NCBI RefSeq assembly: GCF_932294415.1
Contig: NC_065535.1
Location: 95,186,862 to 95,250,861, forward strand
DNA from: Quercus robur
Taxonomy: Eukaryota > Streptophyta > Magnoliopsida > Fagales > Fagaceae
DNA: 64,000 bases
Reading direction: 5' to 3'
Shown here: piece after piece, positions 21,003 to 31,503 of the stretch
How positions within the stretch are numbered: position 1 is the stretch's first letter
How the letters are laid out: each line of letters starts with the position of its first letter
Notes under the pieces: model-generated
What the model saw: only the letters and a program-made list of their open reading frames with translations
Databases searched by the model: none
What the model was told of the DNA's origin: nothing
Position numbers and translations under genes: made by a program

Positions 21003-23897
21003 ATGGCGTCCTCTTTGTATCGTTTAAAATTTGTGCACTTGCTTTCTTTCCTCTCAACATTTCATCTCATAGCCACTCGCTCGTTTTCCTTTGTACAGCC
21101 TCTTTGCCATGGTCATGAAAGGTCTTACTTGCTGCAATTTAAGCAAAACCTTGTCATCAACAAAACTGCTTCCATTGATCCATCGGCTTATCCCAAGGTT
21201 GCATCCTGGACATTAGAAGGAAACAACAGTGACTGCTGCTCATGGGATGGGGTAGAGTGTGATGAGTTCATGGGCCATGTCATTGGTCTTGACCTCCATA
21301 GCAGCTGTCTCTATGGTTCTATTAACTCTAGCAGTAGCCTTTTCAATCTTGTTCATCTCCAAAGGCTTAATCTTGCTTACAATCATTTTAACTACTCTCA
21401 AATTCCATCCACAATTTCCAGTCTATCCAAACTAACATATCTCAATCTCTCTAATTCTTCTTTTTCTAGTCAAATCCCATTAGAATTTTCACAATTGTCC
21501 CAAATGTCATCCCTCGATCTTTCTTTCAACCATGATTTGGAAATCAAGAAGCCAAGTCTAGGTCGCCTAGTTGGAAATTTAACCCTTCTAGAAAAACTTG
21601 ATTTGAGTGGGGTGAACATAATCTCCATTGTGTCTAATATCTTGGCAAATTTGTCTTCTTTAACGTCCCTTCGTCTCAGCAACTGCAAATTGCATGGGGA
21701 ATTTCCAGTAGGCATCTTTAAGCTTCCAAATTTACGAGTTCTTGATGTGCAATTCAATGAAGGTCTCACAGGTTATCTGCCTGACTTTCAACGGAGTAGT
21801 CCCCTTGAGGAAATGATCTTCTCACACACAAGTTTCTCAGGTAAGCTACCTGCTTCAATAGGAAACCTTAGCTCTTTGAATAAAATTGATCTTTATCAGT
21901 GCAACTTCTCTGGGTTCATTCCATCTTCACTTGGTAGCCTCATGCATCTAAATTATCTAGACCTTTCTTGTAACACTTTCAAGGGCGACATTCCATCTTC
22001 CATTGGAAACCTCATCCAACTTTCTTATGTACACCTTGCACAAAATGAATTGACTGGTCCAATCCCTTTTCAGCTTGCAAACCTAACCCAGTTGACTCAC
22101 CTTTTTCTATATTATAATTTTATTAGTGGCCAGATCCCTTTTGGGCTTATGAACCTCACCAAATTATCTTTCTTGGACCTTGCGGGCAACCACTTTGAAG
22201 GTCAGATTCCAATCTTTAACCTTGAGAATCTTGAACTTCTTGATCTTTCCACAAACAATTTTATTGGCAAAGTGGAGTTCGACAAGTTTGTTAAGCTCAA
22301 AAAATTAACTTCCTTGCATCTATCTTATTGTGGGGTGTCATTAATTATTGGTGAAACTAGTGACAATACAACACTTCAAAAGTTTGAAAGTTTAGGATTT
22401 GGTAGGTGCAACTTGAGCAAGTTCCCAGACTTCCTAGCAAACCAAGATGAACTAACATGGCTAGTCCTAGACACCAACAACATTCATGGTCAAGTACCGG
22501 CATGGTTTTGGAATGTGAGTAAAAAAAATTTAGAGGTTATCGACCTTTCATACAACTTTCTTACAAGCCTCGGTCAACATCCAATTCTTCTTCCTTGGAC
22601 CCATCTAGCCATTTTAGACCTCACATCTAACAAGCTCCAAGGATCACTTCCAATTCCATCTTTCTCCACCTTGCAATATCGTGTATCAAACAATTCATTC
22701 ACTGGAAAAATTTCAGAGTTGATTTGTAACATGGGTTCTCTTCAGGTCCTTGATTTGTCAATTAACAACTTAAGTGGTTCACTTCCTCAATGCTTGCACA
22801 ACTTTGGTGATTCTCTGCTTATATTGGATTTACGGAGGAACACATTTGAAGGAAGCATCCCACAAACTTGGACAAATGGAAGCAAATTAATGATGATTAA
22901 CTTTAGCCAAAACAAGTTTCAAGGGAGGTTACCAAGATCTTTGGCAAAGTGTATAATGTTGAAGGCCCTTGATTTCAGTAATAACCAATTCAGTGATACT
23001 TTTCCCTTATGGTTAGGAAACCTTCCGAATTTAAAGATTCTCATTTTGCGGTCCAACAAATTCTATGGCCCAATAAGGACTCATAAAACAAAATATAAGT
23101 TTCCCAGCTTGCAAATCTTTGACCTCTCGTACAATAGTTTTACTGGAAGTTTGCCATTAAAATTCTTTCAATATTCCTATTCTTCCAGATTTGATAGCGC
23201 AGACCACTTATCATATATTCAAATAAATTCATCCTTCAGTTTTCAAGGTTACAAATGGTATCAGGAGTATAGTTTTGCAATGATGATGATAAACAAAGGA
23301 GTGGTCACGATTTACACGAAGGTTCAAGAATTGTTCACAGCTCTTGATTTCTCAAGTAATAGATTTGACGGAGATATTCCAGAATCCATTGGAAATTTAA
23401 ATTTAAGAGGCCTTCGTTTGCTCAATTTTTCCAATAACATTCTCACTGGTCAAATCCCACAAGGCTTAAAAAACCTTGTAAATTTGGAATCACTAGACCT
23501 TTCTCAAAACAAGCTTTACGGGGAAATCCCACAACAACTAACGCAACTTACTTTCCTGGAATCCTTCAATGTTTCTAATAATCATCTCATGGGACCTGTA
23601 CCACAAGGAAAACAATTTAACACTTTTCCAAGCAATTCATTTGAAGGAAATCCAGGATTGTGTGGTAGCCCATTGACAAAGAAATGTAAGAACTTTGAGG
23701 TTTCACTACCTTCACCTTCAACTCCTGAAGAGAGTCAAGATTTGGGGTCCCCATTTCAATTTGGTTGGAAAATTGTTTTGATTGGGTATGGATTTGGACT
23801 AGTTGTTGGAGTGACTATAGGGCAGGTTGTGAGTGCAAGGAATCACGATTGGTTAATGAAGACCTTCAGAAGGAAACTGCAGAGGGGATTGATTTAA
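21003..23897 (+). CDS. LRR receptor-like protein 1 (Cf/RLP type)
   Basis: An intronless 964-residue extracellular leucine-rich-repeat receptor without a kinase. Residues 1-30 form a signal peptide. The N-terminal cap has the paired cysteines CCSWDGVEC (78-86). A long array of plant LRRs with LxxLxLxxNxxxGxIP repeats follows. A non-LRR island at about 725-775 is followed by GVVTIYTKVQELF and the last LRRs. After NPGLCGSPLTKKC (883-895) comes a Ser/Pro/Glu stretch, then one membrane segment (about 922-944) with GxxxG motifs and a 20-residue basic tail. This is the layout of tomato Cf proteins and Arabidopsis RLPs, which sense apoplastic ligands and signal through SOBIR1/BAK1-type co-receptor kinases; the ligand here is unknown. 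The start at 21003 matches its paralogue. Compared with gene 2 it lacks two residues in one mid-array LRR (GQIPIFNLENL). Its promoter has a nearby solo LTR. No disabling lesion is visible. Confidence 0.93.
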   Translation: MASSLYRLKFVHLLSFLSTFHLIATRSFSFVQPLCHGHERSYLLQFKQNLVINKTASIDPSAYPKVASWTLEGNNSDCCSWDGVECDEFMGHVIGLDLHSSCLYGSINSSSSLFNLVHLQRLNLAYNHFNYSQIPSTISSLSKLTYLNLSNSSFSSQIPLEFSQLSQMSSLDLSFNHDLEIKKPSLGRLVGNLTLLEKLDLSGVNIISIVSNILANLSSLTSLRLSNCKLHGEFPVGIFKLPNLRVLDVQFNEGLTGYLPDFQRSSPLEEMIFSHTSFSGKLPASIGNLSSLNKIDLYQCNFSGFIPSSLGSLMHLNYLDLSCNTFKGDIPSSIGNLIQLSYVHLAQNELTGPIPFQLANLTQLTHLFLYYNFISGQIPFGLMNLTKLSFLDLAGNHFEGQIPIFNLENLELLDLSTNNFIGKVEFDKFVKLKKLTSLHLSYCGVSLIIGETSDNTTLQKFESLGFGRCNLSKFPDFLANQDELTWLVLDTNNIHGQVPAWFWNVSKKNLEVIDLSYNFLTSLGQHPILLPWTHLAILDLTSNKLQGSLPIPSFSTLQYRVSNNSFTGKISELICNMGSLQVLDLSINNLSGSLPQCLHNFGDSLLILDLRRNTFEGSIPQTWTNGSKLMMINFSQNKFQGRLPRSLAKCIMLKALDFSNNQFSDTFPLWLGNLPNLKILILRSNKFYGPIRTHKTKYKFPSLQIFDLSYNSFTGSLPLKFFQYSYSSRFDSADHLSYIQINSSFSFQGYKWYQEYSFAMMMINKGVVTIYTKVQELFTALDFSSNRFDGDIPESIGNLNLRGLRLLNFSNNILTGQIPQGLKNLVNLESLDLSQNKLYGEIPQQLTQLTFLESFNVSNNHLMGPVPQGKQFNTFPSNSFEGNPGLCGSPLTKKCKNFEVSLPSPSTPEESQDLGSPFQFGWKIVLIGYGFGLVVGVTIGQVVSARNHDWLMKTFRRKLQRGLI

Positions 23898-24586
23898 TTA
23901 GCCGGATAGATGTCTTCCAAGGTTATTCATATGTACTCTTTTCAACTTTTTTTTTCCCTGTTGCGTGTGTAACGTAGTGCGCTCCTACCGTTTTTCTTTC
24001 TTGTTTTGATGTACGTTGGACTGGCTAGCATTAATGTATTGTATGTTAAAGTAACAATGACTTTGTTGATTTTTCTTTTTCAGATAGACTTTGGTTATTT
24101 ATGTATGTAATAGAGTTGTTTAATGACCTTAATTTTTTTCTTTATCACTCACTATTAACCACTCTAGAATTGTCATAAAATTTGTAAGACAAATTGTGTC
24201 AATAGATTTTCTCTATGGAATAATGCAACTAACTAAAGGTCAATGAATAGTTGGATTTTGCCCACCACGAGTGTTTAAGATATGGATTACCAATGCTTCA
24301 TTGGAAGTTTATGTTGTGTAGTTTATAAGATTATGGATACTTTTATATACGCCACACAAACGTATCAATCAGTACTAAATATGAACGAACCTTGATTATA
24401 TACTCTTTTGCAGTATGTGTCAAGTGTGCACATTTTAAAAAAATTGTAGAGATTTTGTTTGAACATTGTGTGAACTGTGAAGTAGTGTACATGTACGAGT
24501 GTGAAACAATTATTTTCCTCACCGCATATTCTCTCAGCAGTTTTGCCATATACGCACTTTATCATTTGAATTCTTGAAAGAATCGT
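23898..24586 (+). other. 3' flank of receptor gene 1, conserved with gene 2
   Basis: This stretch aligns along nearly all its length with 53289-54000. Shared text includes GGATAGATGTCTTCCAAGG, CTACCGTTTTTCTTTCTTG in gene 2 and its close variant here, and GGAATAATGCA. It probably contains the 3' untranslated region. TTTTTCTTTTTCAG resembles a splice acceptor, so an intron in the untranslated region is possible but unproven. Confidence 0.6.
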
Positions 24587-24970
24587 ATGAGGATAATCTT
24601 TCAGCGTCTGACTGTTATCATTACTCAGATAACAGAAAACTATAAGTTTCTATAGTGCTTCAGAAAATAAAAAGTAAAAAATCATAGGAAACAATGGCAG
24701 GAGCTTCAAGTTTTATTTCGTTACCTCAAATTTCAAACTCATATTCGGAGAAATTCACACTCCCATTAATATATTTCCGGAAATACCTTTAATGGCTTAG
24801 TTAAGAGCCACGAGCCAGGAATGGCTACCATACCAAGCCCTGCCTGCTTCAGTGCTTCTATTCATACTTCAAGTTCAATATTTATTACATAATTTTTTCA
24901 AGGGTACCAAACAGAAAATAGTCTGAAAAAATTAATAAAAGAAAAAAAATTGTAAAATAAATTCAAGCTC
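24587..24970. repeat. Conserved non-coding block S, copy S2
   Basis: Starts at AGGATAATCTTTCAG and runs to GTAAAATAAATTCAAG, matching S1, S3 and S4 in order. It lies about 0.7 kb after the receptor gene 1 stop and closes unit 1. The left part of the block (GATTAAGAAC...) is absent, so the copy is truncated. Confidence 0.85.
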
Positions 24971-25285
24971 TTTGAGGAAATTCCACAAATTGCTACATTT
25001 CTGTAATTGAGCCATATCAATGTCTACGTCATTAGTGTCCATGTCATTATCCTATTTCCTTTTAATTTTTCTATAATTTTTTTTAACAGTTACTCATTTT
25101 TTTAATATTTATACTTTCTCCCCACCTTACCTTTTCATCTCCCCACTTCCTTCTACTTTGATATCATTCTTCATCTTTCCCTTCGTCTTCCCTTATTTTG
25201 TCTTTTCTTATTTACACCATTTTACTATAAACTTGTCACTCTCTTCCATTCTTTGTATAGTTTTCCCTCACAAAAAAAAAAGGGT

Positions 25286-25339
<54 letters not shown>

Positions 25340-25428
25340 TTGGTTGATTTTTTTTTTCTTGCATCTATGCTTTAGATTGATAAATTTTGTATTCTTTAGA
25401 ACTCTACTTTTGGTTGATGCAATTGAAT

Positions 25429-25459
<31 letters not shown>

Positions 25460-25678
25460 GGTTCTCTTTGATTGTTTATCTACTCTAATCAATTATTTTT
25501 ACAAAATTGCAAATTACCCTTTAAAACCAGGTTGAACAATATTCAAGATTATAAGAGTTTTTGTCTTTGTCTCTCTCTGGTAGGACTACCATTCTTTTAT
25601 CAAAGTAGATGAGGATTACAATATATGATGTTGTCTTAAACATTATTGCCAGTACTCTTTTATCAAATTTAATTATTT
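24971..25678. other. Intergenic CT- and T-rich region
   Basis: No gene. It contains a perfect CT microsatellite at about 25290-25334 and T runs. The frames reading SLSLSLS or its reverse are artefacts of the CT repeat. Confidence 0.6.
25290..25334. repeat. (CT)n microsatellite
   Basis: More than twenty uninterrupted CT dinucleotides. Confidence 0.95.
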
Positions 25679-26067
25679 GGATAAATTGCAAATTACACCC
25701 CTAAAATTTGCATGTGATTGGATTTTACATCCTAAAGTTTCATAATTTGGATTTTACCCCCTGAAGTTTGGTGATGTTTGGATTTTACACCCCAACGTTT
25801 CAAAATTTAGATTTTACCCCCTACGTTTTAAAAGAGTTTGGATTTTACTTCCTAAAGTTTTGGGGTATTTGGATTTTAAAGTTTCAGAATTTAGAGGTGT
25901 AAAATCCAAAAAATCCTAAACTTTAAGAGGTAAAATCCAAGTTTTGAAACGTCAAGGTGTAAAATCCAAACATCCCAAACTTTAGGGGGTAAAATCCAAA
26001 TTCTGAAACTTCTGAGTGTAAAATTCAATCACTCCCAAACTTTAAGGGTGTAATTTACAATTTACCC
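25679..26067. mobile_element. Palindromic MITE (MULE-type foldback, 389 bp)
   Basis: The whole element is one imperfect inverted repeat: GGATAAATTGCAAATTACAC at the left and GTGTAATTTACAATTTACCC at the right. Within each arm a unit of about 30 bp reading TTTGGATTTTAC(C/A)CCC is repeated several times with alternating CTAAAGTTT words. TAATTATTT (25670-25678) and TAATTGTTT (26068-26076) look like a 9-bp target duplication with one change, as in Mutator-like elements. Transcripts would fold into a long hairpin. Confidence 0.75.
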
Positions 26068-26079
26068 TAATTGTTTTCA

Positions 26080-26183
26080 TGGGTTCCAATTAGCTCAACT
26101 AGTAAAATTTATGATGGTTGTATAAGAGATCTGAGATTCAATCTTTGTTTACACAAAAAACTGATTAATGTCTTGGTCTAATT
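26080..26183 (+). mobile_element. SINE fragment, 3' truncated
   Basis: Starts GGGTTCCAATTAGCTCAACT and continues with TTGTATAAGAGATCTGAGAT and GTCTTGGTCTAAT, matching the head of the SINE at 4794. The A-box and B-box are mutated and the tail is missing. Confidence 0.7.
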
Positions 26184-26504
26184 ACATATAAGCGTTTAAT
26201 CGCATACATCTGTATAGTAATAAACAAAGTATACAGATTTAGAACTTGGTCTAATAGTTCTCACATTGTAAATATTTTTTATTTTATAAAAAAATTATTG
26301 CATTGTATTTTCATACATATCTCACTATATATAATACCCAACTACAAAATATATTTAATTTGTTAGTTGTTACACCACCAAAAAAAAAAACACTTCTAAT
26401 ATAAAACATAACTTCAAATAACATATATTGACTTTTAAAAATATACAATCTAATATATTAATTCAATAATTATCCAATAAAACATATTCATATCAATTTT
26501 TTCT
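26184..26504. other. AT-rich DNA, probably Helitron interior
   Basis: No gene. It leads into a Helitron-type 3' end but no matching 5' end was identified. Confidence 0.35.
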
Positions 26505-26529
26505 GTGCATTGCTCGGGTCTGTAACTAG
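26505..26529 (+). mobile_element. Decayed Helitron 3' end
   Basis: CTGTGCATTGCTCGG followed by a short spacer and CTAG before T resembles the intact hairpin terminus at 34453-34480. It abuts the exact point where homology to block A starts, which suggests a Helitron inserted at or near the left edge of unit 2. The 5' end was not found. Confidence 0.5.
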
Positions 26530-27742
26530 TTAATGCATTAAACTCGAGACATTCATCATTTGAATCTGTTAACCTTTTACCTTTGAAAAAAAATGATACA
26601 ATTTGTTCACCATCTTCAGTTTGATCATAATATCCATGGGCATAAGCTCATAGCTTTCACTATTTATGTAGTCATTGAGTCATTGCTCGTGTGGGCTAAG
26701 GGGGGCCTCATTGTTGCATGAACTGCAGTGCACCAACAAAAAACACGTCTAGTTTGGGGGTGCCTAATCAACTTTTAAGGGGGAAACTCTTCAAGCTTAT
26801 GCAGAGTACCATGAGTTTTTTTCACAACCTTTGAGGTGATATTGTAATTGATGTATAATAAAAGTGATGTCAGTAGTTGTCCCATATAAATATAAAGTAT
26901 TATTGGACTTACATGATAAAAGCATATTATGTGACCAATAATACTTTTGTTCCTTTCTCAAAAAAAGAAATAATACTTTTGTTGACTGTTAAGACCAAAT
27001 TAGTAATTATAAAATTTTGAAATGAATAATGAACTTAAATTAAAGTTCTAGAAACTTTTAATGAACATTTTAATCGAAGTAGTGTTTTTGAACTTATATA
27101 AAATTAATTGTCATTTAAAGTAAACTATATTAATAATTTTATATATTTATATACCACCATACGATAAAAGGAGTAAAAACGAGAAGAAGAAGAAAAAAAG
27201 GTAAACTTACTTTAAATTACATAATATATTGAATTTTGCAATCTAACAAAGAACTGTTACAATATTAAGAGTCTTATAACTCAATTGTCACATTCTAGTT
27301 CTTTTAAAGAAAATGTCTAGGATTCAAACATTCCCAACCCCACCTATCAATTTATCAAAAACAACCATCACAAGTTCTGGGCTGGTTCATGACAACCAAA
27401 TTTAGTATCACCTATGTTACCACTCTGGCCCAATAAATTGAAAATTCTATTTGCAACTATAGGTTACTTTCAAATTTCAACCGAAGGAAATAGCTTAATA
27501 AAGGGGAATATATAAATATATATATATTATCAATATTAGTCAAAGAAAATGGATGGGATAATTCGTATCGTGGATTTAAGATGTGACCCACTTTCTGATG
27601 GGCTAATACTCGAATACACGTCAGCCCAAAAGCTTTTTCAGTTCATTATTCCCGTTGGAGTGTTTGGGATAAGAGCAATGGCTGGTAGGTGGTAGATTTG
27701 GCTACACAAATTTTTTTCCTCTTTCCATTTATATCTTTTCAA

Positions 27743-28262
27743 TAGGGGTGTGCATAGGTCGGATTAAGGAGATTTTTTGACCCAACTCACCATGATAGGT
27801 CAAAAAAATTCAACCTAATCCAATCCATCACATAAGTCCAACCTAGCCCAACCCACATGGGTTGGGTTGAACCCATGGGTTGGACAAATTTTTTATTATT
27901 ATTATTATTAAAAAAACTCAAAGATTAGTATCAATGTAACTCCTTAAAGGCAAACAATACTAATGACTAAACAACAATAGTAATTTACTAAGGTTTGAAC
28001 TAATTGGCTTTTATATAAGATAGGAAGAGCTGATTATTTTAAAATTTTTATTAATTATATAAAATATTTTAAATATATGGGTGGGTCGGGTCAGGTTTGG
28101 TGGGTTTGGAATTTTATGACCTGAACCCAACCCGATTCACTATAAAAAAAAAATATTTGTAATCCAACCCAACCCACCAAGCCCTAAAAACTGACCCAAC
28201 CCGGCGGGTTGGGTTGGGTTGGGTCGGTTTTGGCAGGTTGGTGGGTTGGCTGCACACCCCTA
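27743..28262. mobile_element. hAT-type MITE (520 bp), TAGGGGTGTGCA ends
   Basis: Perfect 12-bp inverted ends TAGGGGTGTGCA (27743-27754) and TGCACACCCCTA (28251-28262). CTTTTCAA occurs on both sides (27735-27742 and 28263-28270), an exact 8-bp target duplication. Block A has a single CTTTTCAA at about 2454, the empty site. Both subterminal regions are rich in AACCCAACCC or GGGTTGGGTT words on opposite strands. No transposase. Confidence 0.95.
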
Positions 28263-28630
28263 CTTTTCAACTTTTATATCTTTCATTCTTTTGCTAAGCT
28301 TTTACACATTTGTGATCGAATTCTTTTACTTTCTCTAAAAAAAATCTTATCACATTTTCACTGACAAGTTAACAAGTTGATGAGCTAGTTTGCCATAAAC
28401 CAAAATAAAAGAATAAGAAAAAAATAATATTTGAATTCACAATTCAAAAGAAACTTGTTGTGAAAATGTCATGAGAATTTGTTGTCTCTAAACTTTCTCA
28501 TTGTGCTAAGACAAAAACCATAAATCTATATATTTAGTAAATTTTTGTGGTGTTATATAATTGTATTGACCCATATTCAAATTCAAATCTAGCCATGCTA
28601 AAAATACTTTATTGTCAAGAACTTTGTATT

Positions 28631-28800
28631 TTTTTTTTTTAATACAAAATAGAATTTCTACTCTAATATAATCTAAGTGTATATGTGTGTAAAGCTCACT
28701 TTTGGAGACTTGAACCCCGACCTTTGCCCCTCACACCCCACAAACATTTATACTTGTGGAGTGACCACTACACTAAGGGTTTTGAAATGAAAATAATAAT
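28631..28800 (-). mobile_element. tRNA-derived SINE, second family, minus orientation
   Basis: On the minus strand it reads CCTTAGTGTAGTGGTCACTC (A-box region), then GGGGTTCAAGTCTCC (B-box), and ends in an A tract (plus-strand T run after 28628). AAGAACTTTGTATT occurs at 28617-28630 and 28801-28814, a 14-bp target duplication. Block A lacks the insert (about 3371-3395). The body differs from the 4794 family. Confidence 0.88.
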
Positions 28801-29960
28801 AAGAACTTTGTATTTCACTTGACACTTTTTGGTGTTTTCAATAAAGACATTCAAGATTTAAATTCTTTTTCTCAACTATTGAATTATTTAAAAAAAAAAT
28901 TTAAGGAAAATTAATTTGTAATGCCCTTACATGCATACTAGCATATTTAAGAAAGACTATAATTAAATGTTCATGTCTAAGTTTAACGTTATCAATGTTC
29001 TTTTCTTAATTTTGTCAATTCTGAAAAACCCATCCAATATTTCATTTATAATATGCAAATTGCTCAATTGCTCAAACATGCTAAATAGTCACTACATTTT
29101 TTTGTAATAAATTATTAAAATTAAATCCTGAGTATACTAAAATGGTGTTGCAGCGTGGCAATTTTTTCACTGAAGTTTATAATTAAGTTAATGATAAGTT
29201 TGATTAAAAAAGTGGATTAGTTTCAAAAATTAGCTTCCATTATAAAATTCAATTGATTTTTTTTTTTTTGCTTTATTTATATTAACTATTTTATTATTCT
29301 ATTTCTAAAATATTTATGAAATATTTTTCTTTATTTTGAATATGAATTTAAATTAAATTAAAAACTATTATATAGATTACACTTGTGTGTGACCGATAGA
29401 TTGAAAGCACATCTAATGGAGGTGGAAAATGTACACTAAGGCATTGAGCCTTCAATTATAACTACACCATTTTCAAAGTACGAATAAGTATTTCGATTAA
29501 AAAAAAAATCCTTTTAAATTACTTATTCTGATTCATAACCCAAATTATTACTAAGCTTTGTTTTGATAATAAGAGGTGTATTTGGGCCTACACTTTACAG
29601 ATTGATGCCCAGGTCAGAGATAAACTTCTTTAAGGATCTTGAATTCTAGACCTAATGGTCCGCTGTTTTCCAAGCCATGAGGGACTGGAAAAATAGTTCA
29701 GTTTCTTCTATAGAATGAATTAGTGTCAGGTATGGAGAAAAATTTGTATTTAGTGCACAAAATTTTTACTTTTACTGTGCTTAAGAGAGATAATTAGTAA
29801 GCAGCTTTACCATCAATTTTGTTTGGAGAGGCTGATTCCCAAATTCTAACGTGACACGCTGCTTTTGGTGAAATGTACTAACCATCGTACATGTTGGAAG
29901 CGAAAATAAATAAATTGGTGACATAAAACAGTTCAATTTCTTCGATAGCATGAATCATCC

Positions 29961-30394
29961 TCACTCAATTGATAATTATAATTGTAGATCTGATTCTTCA
30001 CTTAGTATTCACCCATAGCAGCCCAACTATACACAAACTCATGCTGAATCTGAGATAAGGAAGGCTAGGAGGCTACGGTTGGTTTAAAGAAGCTAGAGAA
30101 AGGAGGCAATCTGAGCTGGTGGAGTGAAAGGAAGGAAGAGCTCAATGCAAACGAGTCAAGGAAGTAGAATGAGAGAGAAGGTGAAATTAAAGCACACTTT
30201 GACTCTTCAAGTTTGGGTTGTTTTCCTTTTGACCCTTTACATTTCAAAATTTTTATTTTGACCTCTCATGTTTTATTTTATTTTCATATTGGCCCTACCG
30301 TCCATTTCCTTTGATAACTGACTGTTTTATAATATGTTTTTCTATTTACAACAATGAAATTCTTACATTCCACAACATTTTAGAACTAGTATTT
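29961..30394. other. Intergenic DNA, no feature recognised
   Basis: It contains AG-rich text (30090-30180) and TTTTGACCC words, with no coding frame of interest. Homology to block A has ended. Confidence 0.5.
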
Positions 30395-30516
30395 GACATT
30401 GTAACAATGCTTGAAAGGTTGGAGTCTTCATTATCATATTAGTGTTGTATATACAAGAGTCTGTATCATATTCGCGAAATGGATAAAGAAGCCAACAGTA
30501 CTCCTTAGTTATGTTA
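30395..30516 (+). pseudogene. DUF247 gene fragment cut by a Helitron
   Basis: About 110 bases match the 5' coding region of the intact DUF247 gene (39560-39675): AATG(C/T)TTGAAAGGTTGGAG, TTCATTATCAT, TGTATCATATTCGC here for CCGTATCATATTCGC in the gene, and GAAGCCAACAGTACTCC for GAAGCCTACACTCCTC. A TAG and small length changes break the frame. The similarity stops where the Helitron begins and does not resume after it, so the rest of this relic has been lost. It shows that DUF247 sequences were once duplicated here. Confidence 0.8.
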
Positions 30517-31020
30517 TCTATATATATATATATAACCGAAGCTTTTGAAGCTCCCACAAATTTCCACGTCAGCATTATTTTAAAAAAAAAAAACAAAAAT
30601 TCCAATTTTTTTTTTTAAAAACCCCGATAATACATAAAACCCAATAATACCAAAAAAAAAACTAAATTCTGATTTTCTATTTCTCCCGTTCCCCTTCTCC
30701 TTCCCCGTTCCACTTCTTTGTCATAAAAAACCTCTGTTTCTCTTCAACACAAAAAACCCGATAATGACTTTCTTCTCCATTGTTTCACAAACATGAGAAC
30801 AACGACTACACAATGCACTCGGCAGAGAGGCTCCACAACACCATTGAGATCTGTGGCGGATTGACCCAAGAGACAACTCTCCACTTCCACCCATTTGCAC
30901 GGATGGGTTTGCTTGAAGGTTTTCTCTCTCTCTTTGGAACACTGGTAATTCAGGTTTTTCTCTCTCACTCTTTGGGTTTTCAATTTTGGTAGATATATAG
31001 ATTCAAATTGCTTCTTAAAA

Positions 31021-31503
31021 TTTTCCACTCCTACTTAGGGTTTTGGTTTTAGGTTTTTGAATTTCTTGATTAGTTTATTTTTATGATTAATCGATGGGCA
31101 GTCCTAACCATTTAATCTGTTTACATAGGTTGTTGAAATTAAACATCTGTTAGCATCCGCCTCTGTTTTCTTTCAAACCCACTTAGTGTTTTAATTAAAA
31201 TTTTCCACTCCTACTTAGGGTTTTGGTTTTAGGTTTTTGAATTTCTTGATTAGTTTATTTGTATGATTAATCGATGGGTAGTCCTAACCATTTAATATGT
31301 TTACATAGGTTGTTGAAATTAAACATTTGTTAGCATCCGCCTATGTTTTCTTTCAAACCCACTTAGGGTTTTAATTAAAATTTTCCACTCCTACTTAGGG
31401 TTTTGGTTTTAGGTTTTTGAATTTCTTGATTAGTTTATTTTTACGATTAATCGATGGGCAGTCCTAACCATTTAATCTGTTTACATAGGTTGTTGAAATT
31501 AAA
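31021..31503. repeat. 180-bp tandem repeat, 2.7 units, inside the Helitron
   Basis: Units start at 31021, 31201 and 31381, each with TTTTCCACTCCTACTTAGGG. The first two units are complete and the third stops after about 123 bases. Only a few substitutions separate the units, so the expansion is recent relative to the surrounding sequence. Confidence 0.95.

Larger units (their letters stand above)
26530..29960. repeat. Segmental duplication block B (paralogue of 1120-9380)
   Basis: Homologous to block A in the same orientation. It lacks most of A's insertions and therefore provides their empty sites, and it has two insertions of its own (hAT MITE at 27743-28262 and SINE at 28631-28800). No gene was recognised. 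Differences between A and B are many, so the duplication is not very recent. Confidence 0.85.

Noticed and set aside
21470..21769. 99-residue minus-strand frame inside receptor gene 1
   Set aside because: Antisense shadow of the LRR coding sequence.
25158..25535. 125-residue frame with SLSLSLS and poly-Phe
   Set aside because: Produced by the CT microsatellite and T runs.
28081..28262. GGGTTGGGTTGGG run as an interstitial telomere
   Set aside because: The plant telomere unit is TTTAGGG; this run is the subterminal part of a hAT MITE.
31021..31503. CRISPR-like array from regularly spaced repeats
   Set aside because: The three 180-bp units are contiguous tandem copies without variable spacers, inside a plant Helitron.
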